A DNA stretch of 64,000 bases from Paulinella micropora. Taxonomy: Eukaryota; Cercozoa; Imbricatea; Euglyphida; Paulinellidae. How positions within the stretch are numbered: the stretch's first letter is position 1; each line of letters begins with the position of its first letter. Location of the stretch: assembly GCA_019918135.1 (NCBI GenBank), contig WBZZ01002386.1:2501-66500 (forward strand), written 5' to 3'. The translations under genes were made by a program, and so were the position numbers. This document shows positions 1-13,100 of this stretch, piece after piece. Below the pieces are notes generated by a model. That model had not been told where the DNA came from and ran no database searches. It was given only the letters and a program-made list of their open reading frames with translations.

Positions 1-37
1 CTCGAAAAGTAGTAGCAGTAGTAGTAGTAGTAGTAGC

Positions 38-81
<44 letters not shown>

Positions 82-290
82 AGTACTAAGTAGTAGTAGC
101 ATAGTAGTGGTATTATTATTAGTAGTAGTACTAGTAGTAGTAGTAGTACTAGTAGTAGCACTAGTTAAATCAATAGCTCTTGAGCTAACGATTTGTATGG
201 ATCGACCAGAGGTTAAATTGTTAACTTCATTAAACCGAAGGCCTAGGCCGCCTAGTAGTACTAGTAGTAGTAGTAAAGATACCTACCAAG
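1..290. repeat. (TAG/GTA)n microsatellite
   Basis: Almost pure TAG/GTA trinucleotide repeat from base 1 to about 165, with a shorter related patch at about 250-275. The open frames across it are artefacts of repeat translation (Val/Leu or Ser runs). No coding or regulatory role can be read. Confidence 0.9.
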
Positions 291-1086
291 AGGTGGTCAC
301 CAAGCACATAAGAAACACACCTGCCCCATTACTTTTTCTTGCGATTTCTTGCCAAGACCCCTATCTTCTCTGGACACGAATTTTTACTGCAAACACGCAG
401 CTGGAAGGGCACCAAACAAGCGGCTCAAGTTGGTCCATCCAAAATAGGTAGTAAATTTCACTTGTGGTACGACCCTGGAAAGGCTAGGGCGAGTTTCCAT
501 AAAACCAGCCCAGGGCAGATGCGCCATGGCATGGGCTATCAAATCCCCAAAACATGAGGTGAGTCGAGGCCTGGGAGTTCAGATCGAACCACCAGACGTT
601 CATCACCCACTCATCACTCCTCTTTTTTTCACACAACTTGTGCCCCGTGACCCTTTCGTCCGGGAAACTCGCAAACGCACTTTCACACAGGCATTCACAC
701 AAGCAAAGTTCTCTGCGATAGCCCCTGGCACCTCCCGCCTCTGCACTCAGCAGACCCCATGTTTTCAAAACCTCGAAAAACCGAGTGTGGAATTGGCGTC
801 CGCAAAATACGGCCATCGACGGCTATGGGTGCAACTGTTTCTTTCCGGGTCAGGGAGACCGCAAAAACCGTCCAAAGCGGGCGGGCTAACCATTGTAACC
901 AATCGCCTCTTGGGACCCTCGCGACCATTCTTCACTTGCTTTTTTTTTTTGTTGCGTATTGTACATTGTGCATATGATTTGTGGCTACTGTGGCCTCTCT
1001 CAATGTATCTGTTGAATAAGTCCGTCAACATGGAGTGCAACGTGCAAACTAACTAACTCAAACAGCAAAAAGAACTATAACAACAA
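291..1086. other. Gene-poor segment left of the first ORF
   Basis: Several overlapping ORFs of 70-180 codons exist on both strands, but none has a recognisable motif, convincing start or compositional support. Nothing further is seen. Confidence 0.5.
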
Positions 1087-2103
1087 ATGGATCCACTGTT
1101 CTTCATACTTCTTGTACCACCACTGTGTGGAATTGCGTGGTTTGGGAAACTAGGCTTCCAGGAGTTGCAGACATTGTTCAGAGGTCGCCACTCTGCAAAT
1201 GCAGACCCCACGCCACCGATCACAGCCAGCGAAAGGTGCGAAAGGTTTGCTGATTCGGAGTCGGAGAGCCCCAGTTCTCCATCTCTGCCCACACCTGACG
1301 ACGAGATTCTTTCCTCAACCAGCGGAAACAGAACACCGTGTGCTACTGCTTCTGCGACAAGCCTTGCCCTTGACGTTCGGGAGTCGGACTTTCGAAACCC
1401 AGGCGATGGAAGCAGACCGAATGATATGAATGTTTTACAGACTCCGGCCAGTGTGCAAGTACACCATGCCCTTCATCCATCCTATTCTGCACCAGATGTC
1501 CCCAGCCACGGTCACTCTCAACACACGCCTCGAAAAAGCATACCAAGACCTTCTTCTGTACTTTCTGTTCCGTCAAGGCGTGCTGGTTCAGAGCAAGCGC
1601 ACGTCGCCGATCCTCCAACCGATCGAAATTCGCGTAACCCTTCAAGTGGCTCTGAAGCGGCCAGCTTCTGCGACTCGGATTACGAGCCAGGCGAATCAGA
1701 ATACGACTGGCCAGGTGATTCAGTTTTGGTTTATGTCCCGAGTCTGCCATCCTTACCCTGGCTGTCCCGTTCCTCCTCGGCCTACTCCTTCGTGTCAGTA
1801 CCACTCTCTCCAGGCAGCCCAGGCCATGGCACTCCTTGCAGCGAAGACGCCTTTGATATTGCGAAAGATATTGACAGCGAAGACTTCTTTGATGTAGCGA
1901 AAGATACCTCACACGCAAGTGTCGAAGCTCACCCCTCAGTCCCCGCTGCTGGTGCCATGGGCCCACAACACTTCACATTCTCTGTCCCTACATCGCTGAC
2001 TAAGCCTCGGACTTCGGCTGCTGTGCGTTACTCGTTGACGCCCCAGCATCGTGCGCGGACACGATCACGTGGGCGTCGTTCGCTGACGCCACCGCGGCAC
2101 TAG
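1087..2103 (+). CDS. Hypothetical Ser/Pro-rich protein with hydrophobic N-terminus
   Basis: ATG-initiated ORF of 338 codons ending in TAG. The first ~25 residues are strongly hydrophobic (MDPLFFILLVPPLCGIAWFG), suggesting a signal anchor or signal peptide. The rest is Ser/Pro/Asp-rich and looks disordered. Near residues 257-278 an 11-residue acidic motif is repeated (SEDAFDIAKDI then SEDFFDVAKDT), implying a small internal duplication. The C-terminus is Arg-rich with repeated SLTP. No family is recognised. It could be a genuine single-exon gene, an exon of a larger one, or a chance ORF; the length and internal repeat favour coding, the low complexity counsels caution. Confidence 0.45.
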   Translation: MDPLFFILLVPPLCGIAWFGKLGFQELQTLFRGRHSANADPTPPITASERCERFADSESESPSSPSLPTPDDEILSSTSGNRTPCATASATSLALDVRESDFRNPGDGSRPNDMNVLQTPASVQVHHALHPSYSAPDVPSHGHSQHTPRKSIPRPSSVLSVPSRRAGSEQAHVADPPTDRNSRNPSSGSEAASFCDSDYEPGESEYDWPGDSVLVYVPSLPSLPWLSRSSSAYSFVSVPLSPGSPGHGTPCSEDAFDIAKDIDSEDFFDVAKDTSHASVEAHPSVPAAGAMGPQHFTFSVPTSLTKPRTSAAVRYSLTPQHRARTRSRGRRSLTPPRH

Positions 2104-2154
2104 TGCCAGTAGTAATACGCGTGTTGCAATATCAGACCAAAGCCTCAGCTTTCC

Positions 2155-2472
2155 TTGCTGCCTCCAGTGCCAGTGCAGCCACCAGCAGCAAGTAACCCTC
2201 AGTGTGGACCATCCTCTGTTGGTTCAGACGGGTCGCGCGTCGTTCGCGGACACCACCAGCGAGACCAACGTCACCGATCAGAGCTCATGAGAATCAAACA
2301 ACTTGTTTGGCAATCCTCTCTCCACATGCCAGTGGGCGTAGTTCGCTCATGGCACACCGTACACCAACGCGTTGACGACCACAAAAGCAAATATCAGACT
2401 ATTGTTAGAATGCTACACGGTGTAATGCGGATGCATCCACCTATTCTTTCACGTTCTTGCCTGATTGCATGA
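2155..2472 (+). CDS. Possible small ORF downstream of the 338-codon ORF
   Basis: Open frame of about 105 codons starting at a non-ATG codon, with Arg/His-rich content and no motif. It may be a downstream exon of the neighbouring ORF or chance. I see no clear splice sites linking them. Confidence 0.15.
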   Translation: MLPPVPVQPPAASNPQCGPSSVGSDGSRVVRGHHQRDQRHRSELMRIKQLVWQSSLHMPVGVVRSWHTVHQRVDDHKSKYQTIVRMLHGVMRMHPPILSRSCLIA

Positions 2473-5400
2473 CGTTTTCTTGACATGATTTTCATCTCTT
2501 GATACTGTATCATATATTCAGGGCGGTAACAATCCCGTTTTTAAGAAGTTGATTCTTCAATCATGAAGTTCGACAAAATTGTCACTGTTTTTGCCATCAA
2601 GAATCAATACAGCTAAAGGAGTAATTAATATTTAATGAAAGAAAAAAAACCCACCTGAAAATACTTTTTTGTTTTTACCTCAAAATATTATATTTGAAAG
2701 TTTTTTTCAACGTGACGACGTGACATCAAAAATTATTAAAATGTGTGTCACTCCTAGAGATGATACCTGAAACGTCCTAAGGTACTTATAAATGTCTATT
2801 CTGAATATCAGATCCTTCAATTTTTTCCCCCCCATTTTCTTCTTCTTCTTCTTCTTCTTCTTCTTTCTTCATCTTCTTCTCCTTCTTCTTCTTTAAAGCA
2901 AACATTTTTTATATTAGTAAGAGAATACTTGCCACTAGTGGGAATAAGTGGGAAGCGTGAGAGGAAAATCAGTGGAAGTGGTACGAAGAGATTAATACAA
3001 AAAGAGCGTAAGTCTTCACCAAACCCCTGCGAGGAAATTATTAATACCAACCGGCAATCAATTGAATACACACACGGCTGTCCGATTGACATCAAAATAC
3101 TTCCGAGGTCAGGGAAGGTACCAAAAGACTCTGGATCGGTCAACTTCATTCGAGTTTATTCAATACACTTGGTTGACAGACTACTTGTCCCTTGCGAAAC
3201 AATGCAAATTCTGATAACTAACGAGAATATTTTAAGTGGAATACGAGTTGTGTATCAGTTGGAGTTGTTCAAGTCAGTCTGGGAAAAGAGTAAGGTAAAA
3301 AGGACGGAAGACTGCCACTTTACCTGTTCAATTTAGATGACTATTTTTACGTATAATTATTTTTTCCTATCGGACTCGGACCGGAAAAAGCGGTCCAGGG
3401 GAAAAGTGTAGATACGGGGGAAAAGGCACTGATAGTTACATATGTAAATTTGGTCCTCACAACACAAAGTCAAGTGCGTCACGGTGGTATAATAAGATCG
3501 TTTTAACCTAGATTACTACCTAGTATATTAAAATTCAGATGTAACTAGTTACAGTATATACTTCAATCGGATCATGAGTCAAAAAATGTTAAGTAGTTTC
3601 AATAAACGACTCGAATGAAGTTTGTATACAAGTTCAAGTTTCACCATATTGGATGGAAAATTTCCCAAATTTTTGCGGAAAAAGTGTCCGGCTGGCACAA
3701 CTGTGACGCTATCAAATTCTTGTTATTCCGGGCCTGAAAAATGGTCAAAGCAAGCAACACCATTATGACTGCTGAATCTGTTTTTTTGGATTGCTCTATT
3801 AGCTTTTAAGCTATAAAATACTGTACAGTATGTCTCAATAAACAATTTAATCAAATTTCAAAAAAATTTCAATATGTCTGAGACGCGTAGAGTCGACCGG
3901 AAAACAGCCCCTCAAGGGCAGCTAAAAACACACACAAAAAACTTGAAATTATTATTAAAGCAATTGACGGTCTTACAGCTCATAAATATGTTGGGGCAGT
4001 CTTAAAACACTATGACTTCAAATCTACGTTATTTCTGTTGAAAAAACACATGAAACCCAGAAGAAAACTGATCAAAACTTTTTTGACATTCCGACATCTT
4101 GGACTTGCCTGCTTCCAGGAGTGAAGCAGACACTTCTCTATTTCAATATTTTTGTATCTATCGTAAGTATATGTCAGTGAGACATGATTACACTAAAAAA
4201 ACTGGAGGAGAAAGGTCCAGGAAAAAATGTACAGGCATGTGTAGGTCAGACACGTGAAGTTGTGGGAAATTTTGGTTTGTAGTTTCTAGGCAAAATGAAC
4301 AAAAATCCTTTGTTGGAGCTTTAGTTTATGGTTGTGAAAGACAATTCCAATACTTAAAATTCTTAAAACTAATGAATACTAAGCTGTATATGTCCCAAAA
4401 CCAGAAAAATGCTGGTTTTGTGATTTTGAGTTTTTGCCTTGCACAGACATTTACAAATAACACAAAGTTGGAGAAATACGTTTAATGACAGTACAAAACG
4501 ATTCACCTATTCATCTGTGCAAGAAATAATACTCAAGCTACAAAATTTGAGATTTTCGTGTTTCGACAAAAAAAAAGTTAGGTGATTTTCTCCTAGCTGG
4601 TTTGTAGCCTACAAGTAAAAGTATAAAAAATATTTTGTACAAGTTATCAAAAACACTCAAGGTTACTATGTATATACTTGGATAGCTTTAACATGCTTTG
4701 TGGTAAAAGATAGCTGATGCACTCAGGGAACCCTTTCCTCTGGCATCTTTTCCTAGACCGGCCGGCCCCGACACCCACCACAAAAAATTATTGAGTTCCC
4801 GGGATTTTTTCTAAAAATAGTTAAAAAGCTACAAAAATGGGAATCCCTCTGTATAAAAGGCATTTATTGCTTTCAAAAAAATCATTGTCCATTATCAAAG
4901 ATCAACACCTATATTAGGGCGCACACCAAAAGAAACATATCATTGTCCCTTTTTTTACCTTGATATTTTTTATTTCCGGACCATTTTGCCGTTAACACTT
5001 AAATTCGAATTCAAATTCAAATGTTAAAAATTATTTTTCTACGCCACAATTAAACATTCCAGCTTTCTAATAAAAAACAGAACAAAAAATGTTAAAAACT
5101 CGTTACGTAAAAAGTGCCCCCGTTTTACCAACGCTTAAAATACCTAAAAAAACATATGACATTTTCTAAAAAGCTAACAGGTAAAGTGAAATAAATTGAT
5201 CTCTTAACAGCAGTTGAAAACGTGAACGGTAACAACTACAAGTTATGACAGTTGATAAATAAACGGCCCGGAAAAATGAAGTAACAGAACTAAAAATTAA
5301 AGTGTAAACTTGAAGTATAAACTTGAAGAAAGTTAACACAATATTGATAATTCGGCCCGGCACGGTATTCATTCCGATAGCTCCCCCCCCCCCCACCCCC

Positions 5401-5817
5401 CCAGACCATAACGGTAGGTTGGAGTTGCGATCGAAACGAATCGTAACAGATGATTGACCGATAGATGTGAATAAATATAAAAAGAAAATGAATCAAAAAG
5501 ATTGCAGATGTAGATCAATGCGCGATTATGTGCGCGCGTATATGTGTCAGCGCAATGATCAAGGTAGTATCAGCATGCTGAAGTATAGTATACCAAACAT
5601 ACAACATTAATAGGAGCGTAGGGCCAACACTATCACTACGTGTTCAAAGCGGTAATAGCATTGTGTGACCTGCCTTAGCTGATTCCAATCAAGGTATGAG
5701 AATATTACTATCATACAAGCCTGTAGAAGGCACTAACTTGTTGAGGGGGGGGGGGTGGTTAAGTGGTAGAAAAAAAGAGTCAGTCGGGGATTCAAAAAAT
5801 AAAAATCACTTGAGTGT
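2473..5817. other. AT-rich intergenic DNA, no gene seen
   Basis: Long AT-rich stretch with frequent stops in all frames. Low-complexity patches: a (TTC)n tract at about 2837-2893, a C-run at about 5384-5401 and a G-run at about 5743-5755. Short ORFs (for example 2929-3336 plus) have no motif. The lower-coordinate terminal repeat of the Gypsy element might lie near 5.0-5.8 kb, but I could not identify it. Confidence 0.7.
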
Positions 5818-6315
5818 CTACTTCGATTTCAAAGTCTTGAAGGCGTGGAATTCGTACTTCTTACCGTTGTAAGGTTTACATAGACGTTTTTGTTGGTCGG
5901 GAATGATGTAGCCCTTAGACTTGTTGTTGGAGTTCGGCTTGAACTGGATATTCCGATGTACAACTTGATCGTTCTCGCTGTCGAGCGTCATCTTCTTCCA
6001 GGCGTTGAGAGGCCGCGTCCATCGTACGTGCGTTGGTCCTTCTGTAACAGTGCCGTCCGGATGGGTAACTGGTTTCACGTAGACTGGGCGGTATTGCATG
6101 TTGGATAGCGAAGTGATGCCTAGCTGGTGGACTCAGAAGTCGTCGCGGTCGTCCGTGGGGTCTTCGTCCATGATCAGTCCTAACTTGAGTAAGCCATATG
6201 CATATGCATCGTCGATGAAGGCTATAACCTCGCCAATAGCGTAGTCCTTCTTGTCGTCATTGTGTTCCTGATCCCGGACCGGGTCGATGATTTGAGCCGT
6301 GTCTGTCGGGGCCAT
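5818..6315 (-). pseudogene. Gypsy polyprotein C-terminal tail
   Basis: Two short minus-strand ORFs follow the integrase. One (6133-6315) is acidic; the other (5818-6099) is Lys/Asn-rich and contains a THVRWTRPLNAW segment. Position suggests the polyprotein tail after integrase. No chromodomain is recognised. Part of the fossil element. Confidence 0.4.
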
Positions 6316-6505
6316 GTAGGGGCTAAGGTGCGCGATGTCGATTTTGCGGAGGACCTTGTTGGTGTGCTCGTGTCGGAGGCGAAACGTGTTAGTGAGGGTT
6401 TCCGGGGGCCAATAATATTGATGTACGGGCCGTCGTGTTGAAGAACGGAGGAGGCGGGAACACCTTTGGTGGATTGCTTGGGCCGGTAGACAGTGACTCG
6501 GTCAC

Positions 6506-7737
6506 CTACCTTCCAATGGGGAAGTTTGCGTCACCGTTGCTTGTTCTTCTGTTCGTTGGAGGCCTTGCGCGTAAAGGAAGCCTATTCCTTGATGTACGCC
6601 GTGACAGCAACCGGGCTAGGCGGAGAGTGTCGAGTTGGACCGATGTCTGGATGGCCGTCGAGCCAGACTTAGTCATTGCGGCGGTTGACCGGGCCGCGCG
6701 TTCAGCGATGACTTCGGGAGCGTCGAAGATGTCGATTGATATACGTGGCTGGCGGGCCATCATACCTTCGAAAGCCGATACGTCGATGGCGGTTGAGACG
6801 TAAGCGTTCTGCGAGAACGATAGGCTAAGGGCTGGCATGGCCTTGGGCCAAGCCTTCTTCTCCTTGTCTGTGAGTGCCTGAATGGCGCGGCGGAGGCTTT
6901 GGTGCCTGCGTTCTACCATGCCTAACTGATGGTGAGAGTATGGCGCAGTGGTGAGCCATTCGATTCCTGCCAAGAAGGCCTTGGCAAGATTGCCACGGAA
7001 AGATCCATGATCGTCAGATAGGATGGCCTCCGGAAAACCAAAAAGGCAAACCCATCGAGCGAGAATGGTCTCTACGGTCTCCGCAGTGGTGGAAACGACT
7101 GGAATAAGCAGTAGGTAACCTGCGAATAGATCGACTATAGTTAACACGTGCTGCTCGAGTACGCCTTAGTAACTTGAACATGATCTATGCCTATAGCTTG
7201 ACCTGGATGGTTCCAGACTAATGAGTTATAGCGGCCATGATTAAGTTTGAGGCGGGCGTGAAAAAGTTGATAAAAGTGGCAATCTCTGAGGATAGCCTCA
7301 ATGTCGGCGTGCATCCTGTCTTTCCCATCAGGTCCGAACCATATGTATCGCTCATGGATATATGGGGCAAGGGTGGGTACCTTTGCGTGGTTCTGGATCA
7401 AGTGAGCATGGGAGACAAGCTTGCGTATGAGGGGGTTCGGAACATATATGCGGCGGGAGCGGTCGGGCATGATATTTACCGCTAGCCCTCCCTTGAGAAA
7501 GAGGAGAGTATTATCCTGGCCGATAGATGTAGATCCGTCCCAAAGCGGTTTCAAAACGGGATCTTCTTTTTGCGCTGACTGGATATCCGCGCGCGTGACG
7601 CGAGAGGCACGTGATGTGGCATACATATTGAGCACGGCGTGACGATCCAATCCAAAATTATGAACAAGCCACACAAGGTTGTCCTCGAGAAAGACGATCT
7701 TGTGGCAATGACAATGCCAAGACTGTTTCGGTCTCAC
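6506..7737 (-). pseudogene. Gypsy integrase region
   Basis: The higher-coordinate part has the integrase zinc-binding pattern (HAHLIQNHAK, then a Cys-containing CHFYQ segment) and leads into a core with GIDHV. The lower-coordinate part has DLFAGYLLLIPV, an ILSDDHGSFRG segment typical of the second catalytic Asp region, and HHQLGMVERRHQSLRRAI carrying the catalytic Glu. These match Ty3/Gypsy integrases (rve fold), which insert element cDNA into host DNA. Fossil; not readable as one protein. Confidence 0.85.
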
Positions 7738-7864
7738 CGTCGGTTATGAGGTGTACCATGTCCTGAGGAACGAGTACAGCAAAAGGCTTGTTGAGGGCAA
7801 AAAGTTGACGGGCTACTTCCGGAGCACGCTCCGCGGACGGGATGACTAATACTATGGCATAGTC

Positions 7865-8611
7865 TCATGGGGCCTGTAAGGTCTTGATCGTCGGTGCACC
7901 GCGCAAAATTCGACAGTCGTGCTTCTTAAAGCGCGCGTCTAATTGCGGGTGGCTGCCTTCAATCGTGAGCCAAAAGGAGTGTCCACTGGACTGTAACATA
8001 GTAGCCAGGATTGTGTCCAGTAGCTGATTCGTCGCTTCGACTTCCCCATGGAGGGTGGGTTGGCCGGGCGATATACAAGGAATACGAGAGGGCATCAGGA
8101 AGGAGATTCTGTTTACCTGAATGTAATACTATTCCACCTTGAAGCGAATAGTTTGTAGGTGGTCTAGGACCCAGCTAACAACCATCGGGCTTCTGGCATG
8201 GTATAGCCATATGAGCGGGCGATGATCTGTGACGAATCATTATAGTCAGCGGATGATCACTAGCGTCGATATAGTAACGCGATTGCTGGACACCGTAAAT
8301 TATACCGTAAGCTTCCCGAACATATGTGACCCACCGAGATTGAGTATCAGTGAATTTAAGCGAAAAATAAGAAATTACGGGTGCGGACTTTTCAGGGCCC
8401 GAATGTAGAGCTCCGCCGATGCTGACGATGCTGGCGTCCGTCCGAAGATAGAGCCGCTGCGTCTTGTCGTAGTTGGCGAAGATCGGTAGCGAATCATTGT
8501 CAGAACACGCTTGAGCTTAGCGAAGCATTTCTTTTCTTTCTCACGGAAGAAGTTGGGTCCCGGGGGCCGGGCGTTCGAAGACTTGAGTAGATCGGAGAGC
8601 GGCGCGACCAA
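7865..8611 (-). pseudogene. Gypsy RT connection / RNase H region
   Basis: The segment at 8375-8611 reads like the RT connection (APLSDLLKSS, then a Lys-rich KCFAKLKRVL), the usual start of the Gypsy RNase H module. Further on, about 8160-8240 encodes a DHRPLIWLYHA-like RNase H end motif, and about 8085-8100 a PSRIP segment like the usual DALSR spacer before integrase. Fossil. Confidence 0.65.
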
Positions 8612-8665
8612 GCGAGAATAGTTGGGAATATGAGCCTGAATAAAGTTGATAATACCGAGTATGGA

Positions 8666-9675
8666 TCAAAACTCGGTAATATTCTGCGGTTCGGAGATCT
8701 TCAGGATCGCGTCTATCTTGTTAGTGTTGGCGGCGACGCCTTTCTTGCTGCAGAATTTACCAAGCACGGGAAGGGAGTTGTAGCCGATGCGTAGCTTGTC
8801 TGCGGCGAAGTAACAGCCGGCTGCCTCCGCAGCCTCCATAAGCTTCTCCAGTTGGTCGATGTGAGCGTCGAAGTCGTCATGGGCCACGTGTACGTCGTCG
8901 ATGTAGGCCGCGGCCGTCTGATCCCAGAAAGGGAGATGGCCAAAAGATTTGTCGACGGCGCGTTGGAAGTCGCCAGGGGCGCAGTGAATACCCTGCGTCA
9001 TATAGTTGGGGACTAGAAGTCCACGCGGAGTCCATAAGTAACGGCGAGGATGTCGCGGCTGTCGTCTGTTGGGTCGATCTTGAGATGCGAAAAACCATTA
9101 ACCCTGTCCAGCGCGGAGATGTAGTTGTATCCAGTTAATAGCTCACGGTGATGATCGAGGTTAGGAAGACGGTCACCGGGGACCGGAAGGAGAAGCCGGT
9201 CGTTGACCGCGCGGTAATCAAAAACCATGCGGATGCTTCTAAAATGATCCTGCAAGAGGGAGTCAAACTTGCCTACGGGGCACGGCCGAGTAACCCACTC
9301 ACAATTTGGAGAGGCGAAGCTATAGCGGCCGGTGGCAAGCATTTCGTCTGCCCACTGGGTCAGGAACTCTCGAACAGCAGGCGTCCATCGGGGGCAAGGA
9401 ACCCAAATGGGCTTTGCGCCTGGACATAGCTTCAAAGAGATAACAGTGTGCGTAAAAAAGCCAGCCTTATCTAAGAATCGGCCGCCGTAACGCTCGAGGA
9501 AATCTTTCGCTCTTTTCTTCTGAGGGGGAGTAAGGTTGGAGCTAATTGTATCCGGGCCGAACTTGGGTTTAGGCGGTTCGGCCTTCTTTTCTTTCTGTTC
9601 GTCCAGGTATTGTCGGCATAGTCGCTCTAGAGCATCAAAACGGTTTCTGGGAATAGCCCGCGCCGGTGATGTCAT
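8666..9675 (-). pseudogene. Gypsy reverse transcriptase
   Basis: The higher-coordinate part contains IRMVFDYRAVNDRLLLP, NYISALDRVNGFSHLKI (the first catalytic Asp region) and a TYGLRVDF segment. The lower part continues with MTQGIHCAPGDFQRAVD, the catalytic box AAYIDDVHVAHDDFDAHI and a Leu-Gly-Lys-Phe thumb motif. These are the ordered fingers-palm-thumb motifs of Ty3/Gypsy RT. Fossil, in more than one frame. Confidence 0.9.
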
Positions 9676-9771
9676 CTGATGTGACGAGTAATATATATGG
9701 CTCCGAAGCCATGTGCATAGAAAGCCAGTCTAGGCCGCTGATCGGAGGATGATCCCGGTCATGCGGTAACA

Positions 9772-10002
9772 TCAGTTGGGCCACAATATGAGGCTTGATA
9801 GGATCCGGACACGGATCCGCGGGTTGTCACTGCGTCCTGCAAAACTCCGGCTCATGTTGAGGGGAGTGTGGACGGAAGCGCAGCTGTCCCGGAGAAGGGA
9901 GCGATCGACATTGTGGACCAGCCAATGTTCGAAGCATAAGCATCGAGTGGGTTGGTGGCACTTTCGTGCTTCGTTGCCGGAGATGGGACGCGCGTGGTGC
10001 AT
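9772..10002 (-). pseudogene. Gypsy aspartic protease remnant
   Basis: Immediately upstream of the RT on the same strand, a minus-strand frame carries LLRDSCASVHTPLN, resembling the DSGAS active-site loop of retropepsins. Position between Gag and RT fits. Only one motif supports the call. Confidence 0.45.
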
Positions 10003-10187
10003 AGATATTGCTGCGCGTCTCCGGAACTAAGTTCTGGGGTCGGCTGTCAGCCGGTCGGGGTAGGCTAGGCTCGCTCGGTGCGCGTCTCGGACCGTGCCGT
10101 GGCGGTTTGCTTCTGCGCGCTGGGTACAATATCGCTGAGCCGGAATACCAGTAGTCCATTTCTGGAGTGGATTTTTCCAACCATGGA

Positions 10188-13100
10188 TCATGGCCTGTCG
10201 CATACGCTGCTGTTGGGCTTGGTGCTGAGTGCGTACGGGCTTGCTTTCGCCCCGTGACATTGCCCGGAGGTATCTCTTACGGTAGCCCTGATGGTCGTAG
10301 GCAACTTCATAATAGTGCCGTACTTGTACCTTATGGGCTTTGCCACGGCTATCTCTCCTACTCCGCTCCTTATTCTTATCTCACTTCTCCCCTGCTTACC
10401 TGACTTACCTGTTATCCGGCTACCCGAAGCTGCACTTGGGGCCGGAACAGAGCTGGAGGAGGACGAAGAAGAAGAGGAGGAGGATGAAGAGGGACCGGAT
10501 GAGCCTTGGTTGTCGTCGTCGTCACGGCTTCGTCGTCGTTGGTCGTCGGGCCGGCAGTTGGTCTTGGCTCTCTTGCGTCGGCGGTGTGCAGTCGTGCTGG
10601 AAGAACTGCTGCCGGCCGCTGAGCTGTCGGTGGGCGAAGAGTCTTCTTTCTCCTCCTTCCCATTTCGCTTCCCGTAATCCAAGCACCGCTGTGATTTCGA
10701 ATCGGCGGATGAAGGGCCGCGCGGAGTCGAGCAGGATGGAAGACGTGGAGACTTCAAGCGGAGACTCGGAGATAAGGCCTCTCGTCGGCGGGGCTGATAC
10801 GGTGAAAGGGAACCGGTGTCCCCTAGAGACGTTTGCTCGGTTCCAAAATCGTCGCACTTAGTAGTGGATAGTGTGTTATACGCCCCGTCACGGCAGACAC
10901 CGCGGAGGGGACTATTGGGCGTGTGTATGAGGACGACGATGATGACGATGATGACGATGATGACGACGATGATGACGATGATGACGATGATGACGAAGGA
11001 AAAGATGCTCGCGGTGTGACGAGTCTCTTTGCTTCGTCTCGGGTGAAAATATGGAACACCGGATAGGCTGCTGTCGGGCTCTGAGGCGCCGGAGCGGGCT
11101 AGATATGTCCATTCGTTGAAAACATGTCAGCGTCCTCAGGTAGGATGCGATTGTGGATCATCGCCGCCTCGAGGCGTCGCTGTGTTGCAGGGAAAAGACT
11201 GAATGCCATCCAGGATCGACGGGTACAAGGGGAAGGTTCAGATATGCGGTTATGTTCCGTCTATCCTGAACGTCTATCCTAGTTCCAAGATATGTCGTCG
11301 CCAGATCGATACGCGCTACGTTTGGTACCGCCTCCTTGATGTCCATATCTTTATATATGACTGGGGCGCCGTATGGGTAACCCTTGGCTCGTAGTGCCCT
11401 CTAGTACGGATTTAAAATGTCCGCAAGACAAGGGGAATAGGTACCCGGGTGCACTACTACCTGGGTTTCTTCATACTCTCCGCAAGGAGGGTGTACTGTA
11501 GTGCGCGCGTCTCGGCCTGTACTTGTACGAAAAAGGGAACAGCTGGTATGGTCGTGTACCAGAACGTTTGCTCGTGCGCACTAGGAGGCGGGTTCTGATG
11601 CAAGTACCGCTGTACTGGGGCCCGCGCGTCAGTGTGCTTTTCCCATGCGTCCATCCATGGGGATGGTTGCCGCATCATGTTAACCTTTTGATCGAGGATC
11701 TGTCTGTCCTTGATGTCCTACGTTTAAGCGCGTCACCACCTGCGTCCCGTTGGCTTGTCGAGAGGATAGGGCTGTGTCTGTTTGTTGTACAGATTGTCAA
11801 TATTATCCATCATGCCGAAATAGGTCGAGGGCAGTTCCGCGTATAAGACGTATGTCGCATGAGTTGGGGTTTGCTGCTTGACGTCATAGGAATGGGTGCA
11901 ATACCGTATATCAGTATTCGACGGCAAGCGCCAAAAATAATGTAAGCATGCGAACCATTGCCATATGTTATCGAAGGTAAACTTGTACTGCAGGAAAAAG
12001 GGGCAGCCAAGTTGCTCGGTTGCGCAAGGCTGCCCATGGTTCTCCACCGTCCGCACAGGTGCCACTAATTGTCAGTGTGACCATGGGAATGTGACAGTGT
12101 GGTTCAGAATCTGTTGACGCACACTCTGCGCCGCACTTCCCGGGTAGAGTCCTGATAGGTGACCCACGAAACCATACGGTCGCTGTGGTGTGTACGCCAT
12201 GTGATTTCGAAAAAGAAGAGTATCGGATATTGGCTCAAAGCCTTCCAATCCCAGAGCTAGAATAGAGGTCAGCTGGGATCTGGATCGTCCCCAGACCGGC
12301 GGGTGATGAAACACCGTCAGCGGGGTCCGATTCATAACCAAGGCTGGCAGTACCAACTAGGGCATTTAGCAATCTCGCGATATGTGTGGCGGAACGGTTC
12401 GTTAGGATGCATGATTTGTTGCTCTCGAACGACAAACTTTTTCTCCTGTCTGCATGCTCATCTTGAGCAGTGCGTGTCTCAACTCCCTCGCCTAAGGATG
12501 TGACAAAAGCTATACATTCCGGGAGCAGGACATCCTCAGGCTCGAAATTGCCCGCAGGATGACACGGGTGACAAACGTTTCTGCATTTCAGTGCAATACC
12601 TGTAAAGGTGAGGGCGACCTGGGAGTCGATATACCCTGGACCGATATAGGGCGCGATAAATCCTATCTTCAGCGGTAACCCTACTCAGGACATCTGACAT
12701 CTGGCGCCGGGATATCCGGGCCCATGTCGTGGCCTGCTGAACCCTTGGGGCTACGTATACCACTGATCGCATCAGCTGATTCGTGCCTATGCGCGTGGCC
12801 ACGTAACTGAATTGGTTCGTACCCGCATACCCGTACCTATCTAATACACGGGATTCACACGTATCGATATCCTCGTCTACTTTGCCCTCATTGGTTGTTG
12901 GGATCTGGTAGCCGCCACCTTCGAGAACCGGTCGGATATCGAGGCGGTGGCGCACTAAACGGATGTTGTCCGTATTGTCAAAAGACGGATCGTCGTATAC
13001 TCCCAATACACGAATGAGGTGTGGTATTAAGTAGTGGTAACACCAATGGTTACACAAGGGTGTGAGGCGAACTGAATCAGGTCTTCCCAATGAGGGCGGA

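Noticed and set aside
11733-13090. Polinton or other capsid-bearing DNA element
   Set aside because: The ORFs have some protein character but no jelly-roll, ATPase, protease or polymerase motif could be seen; left unassigned.
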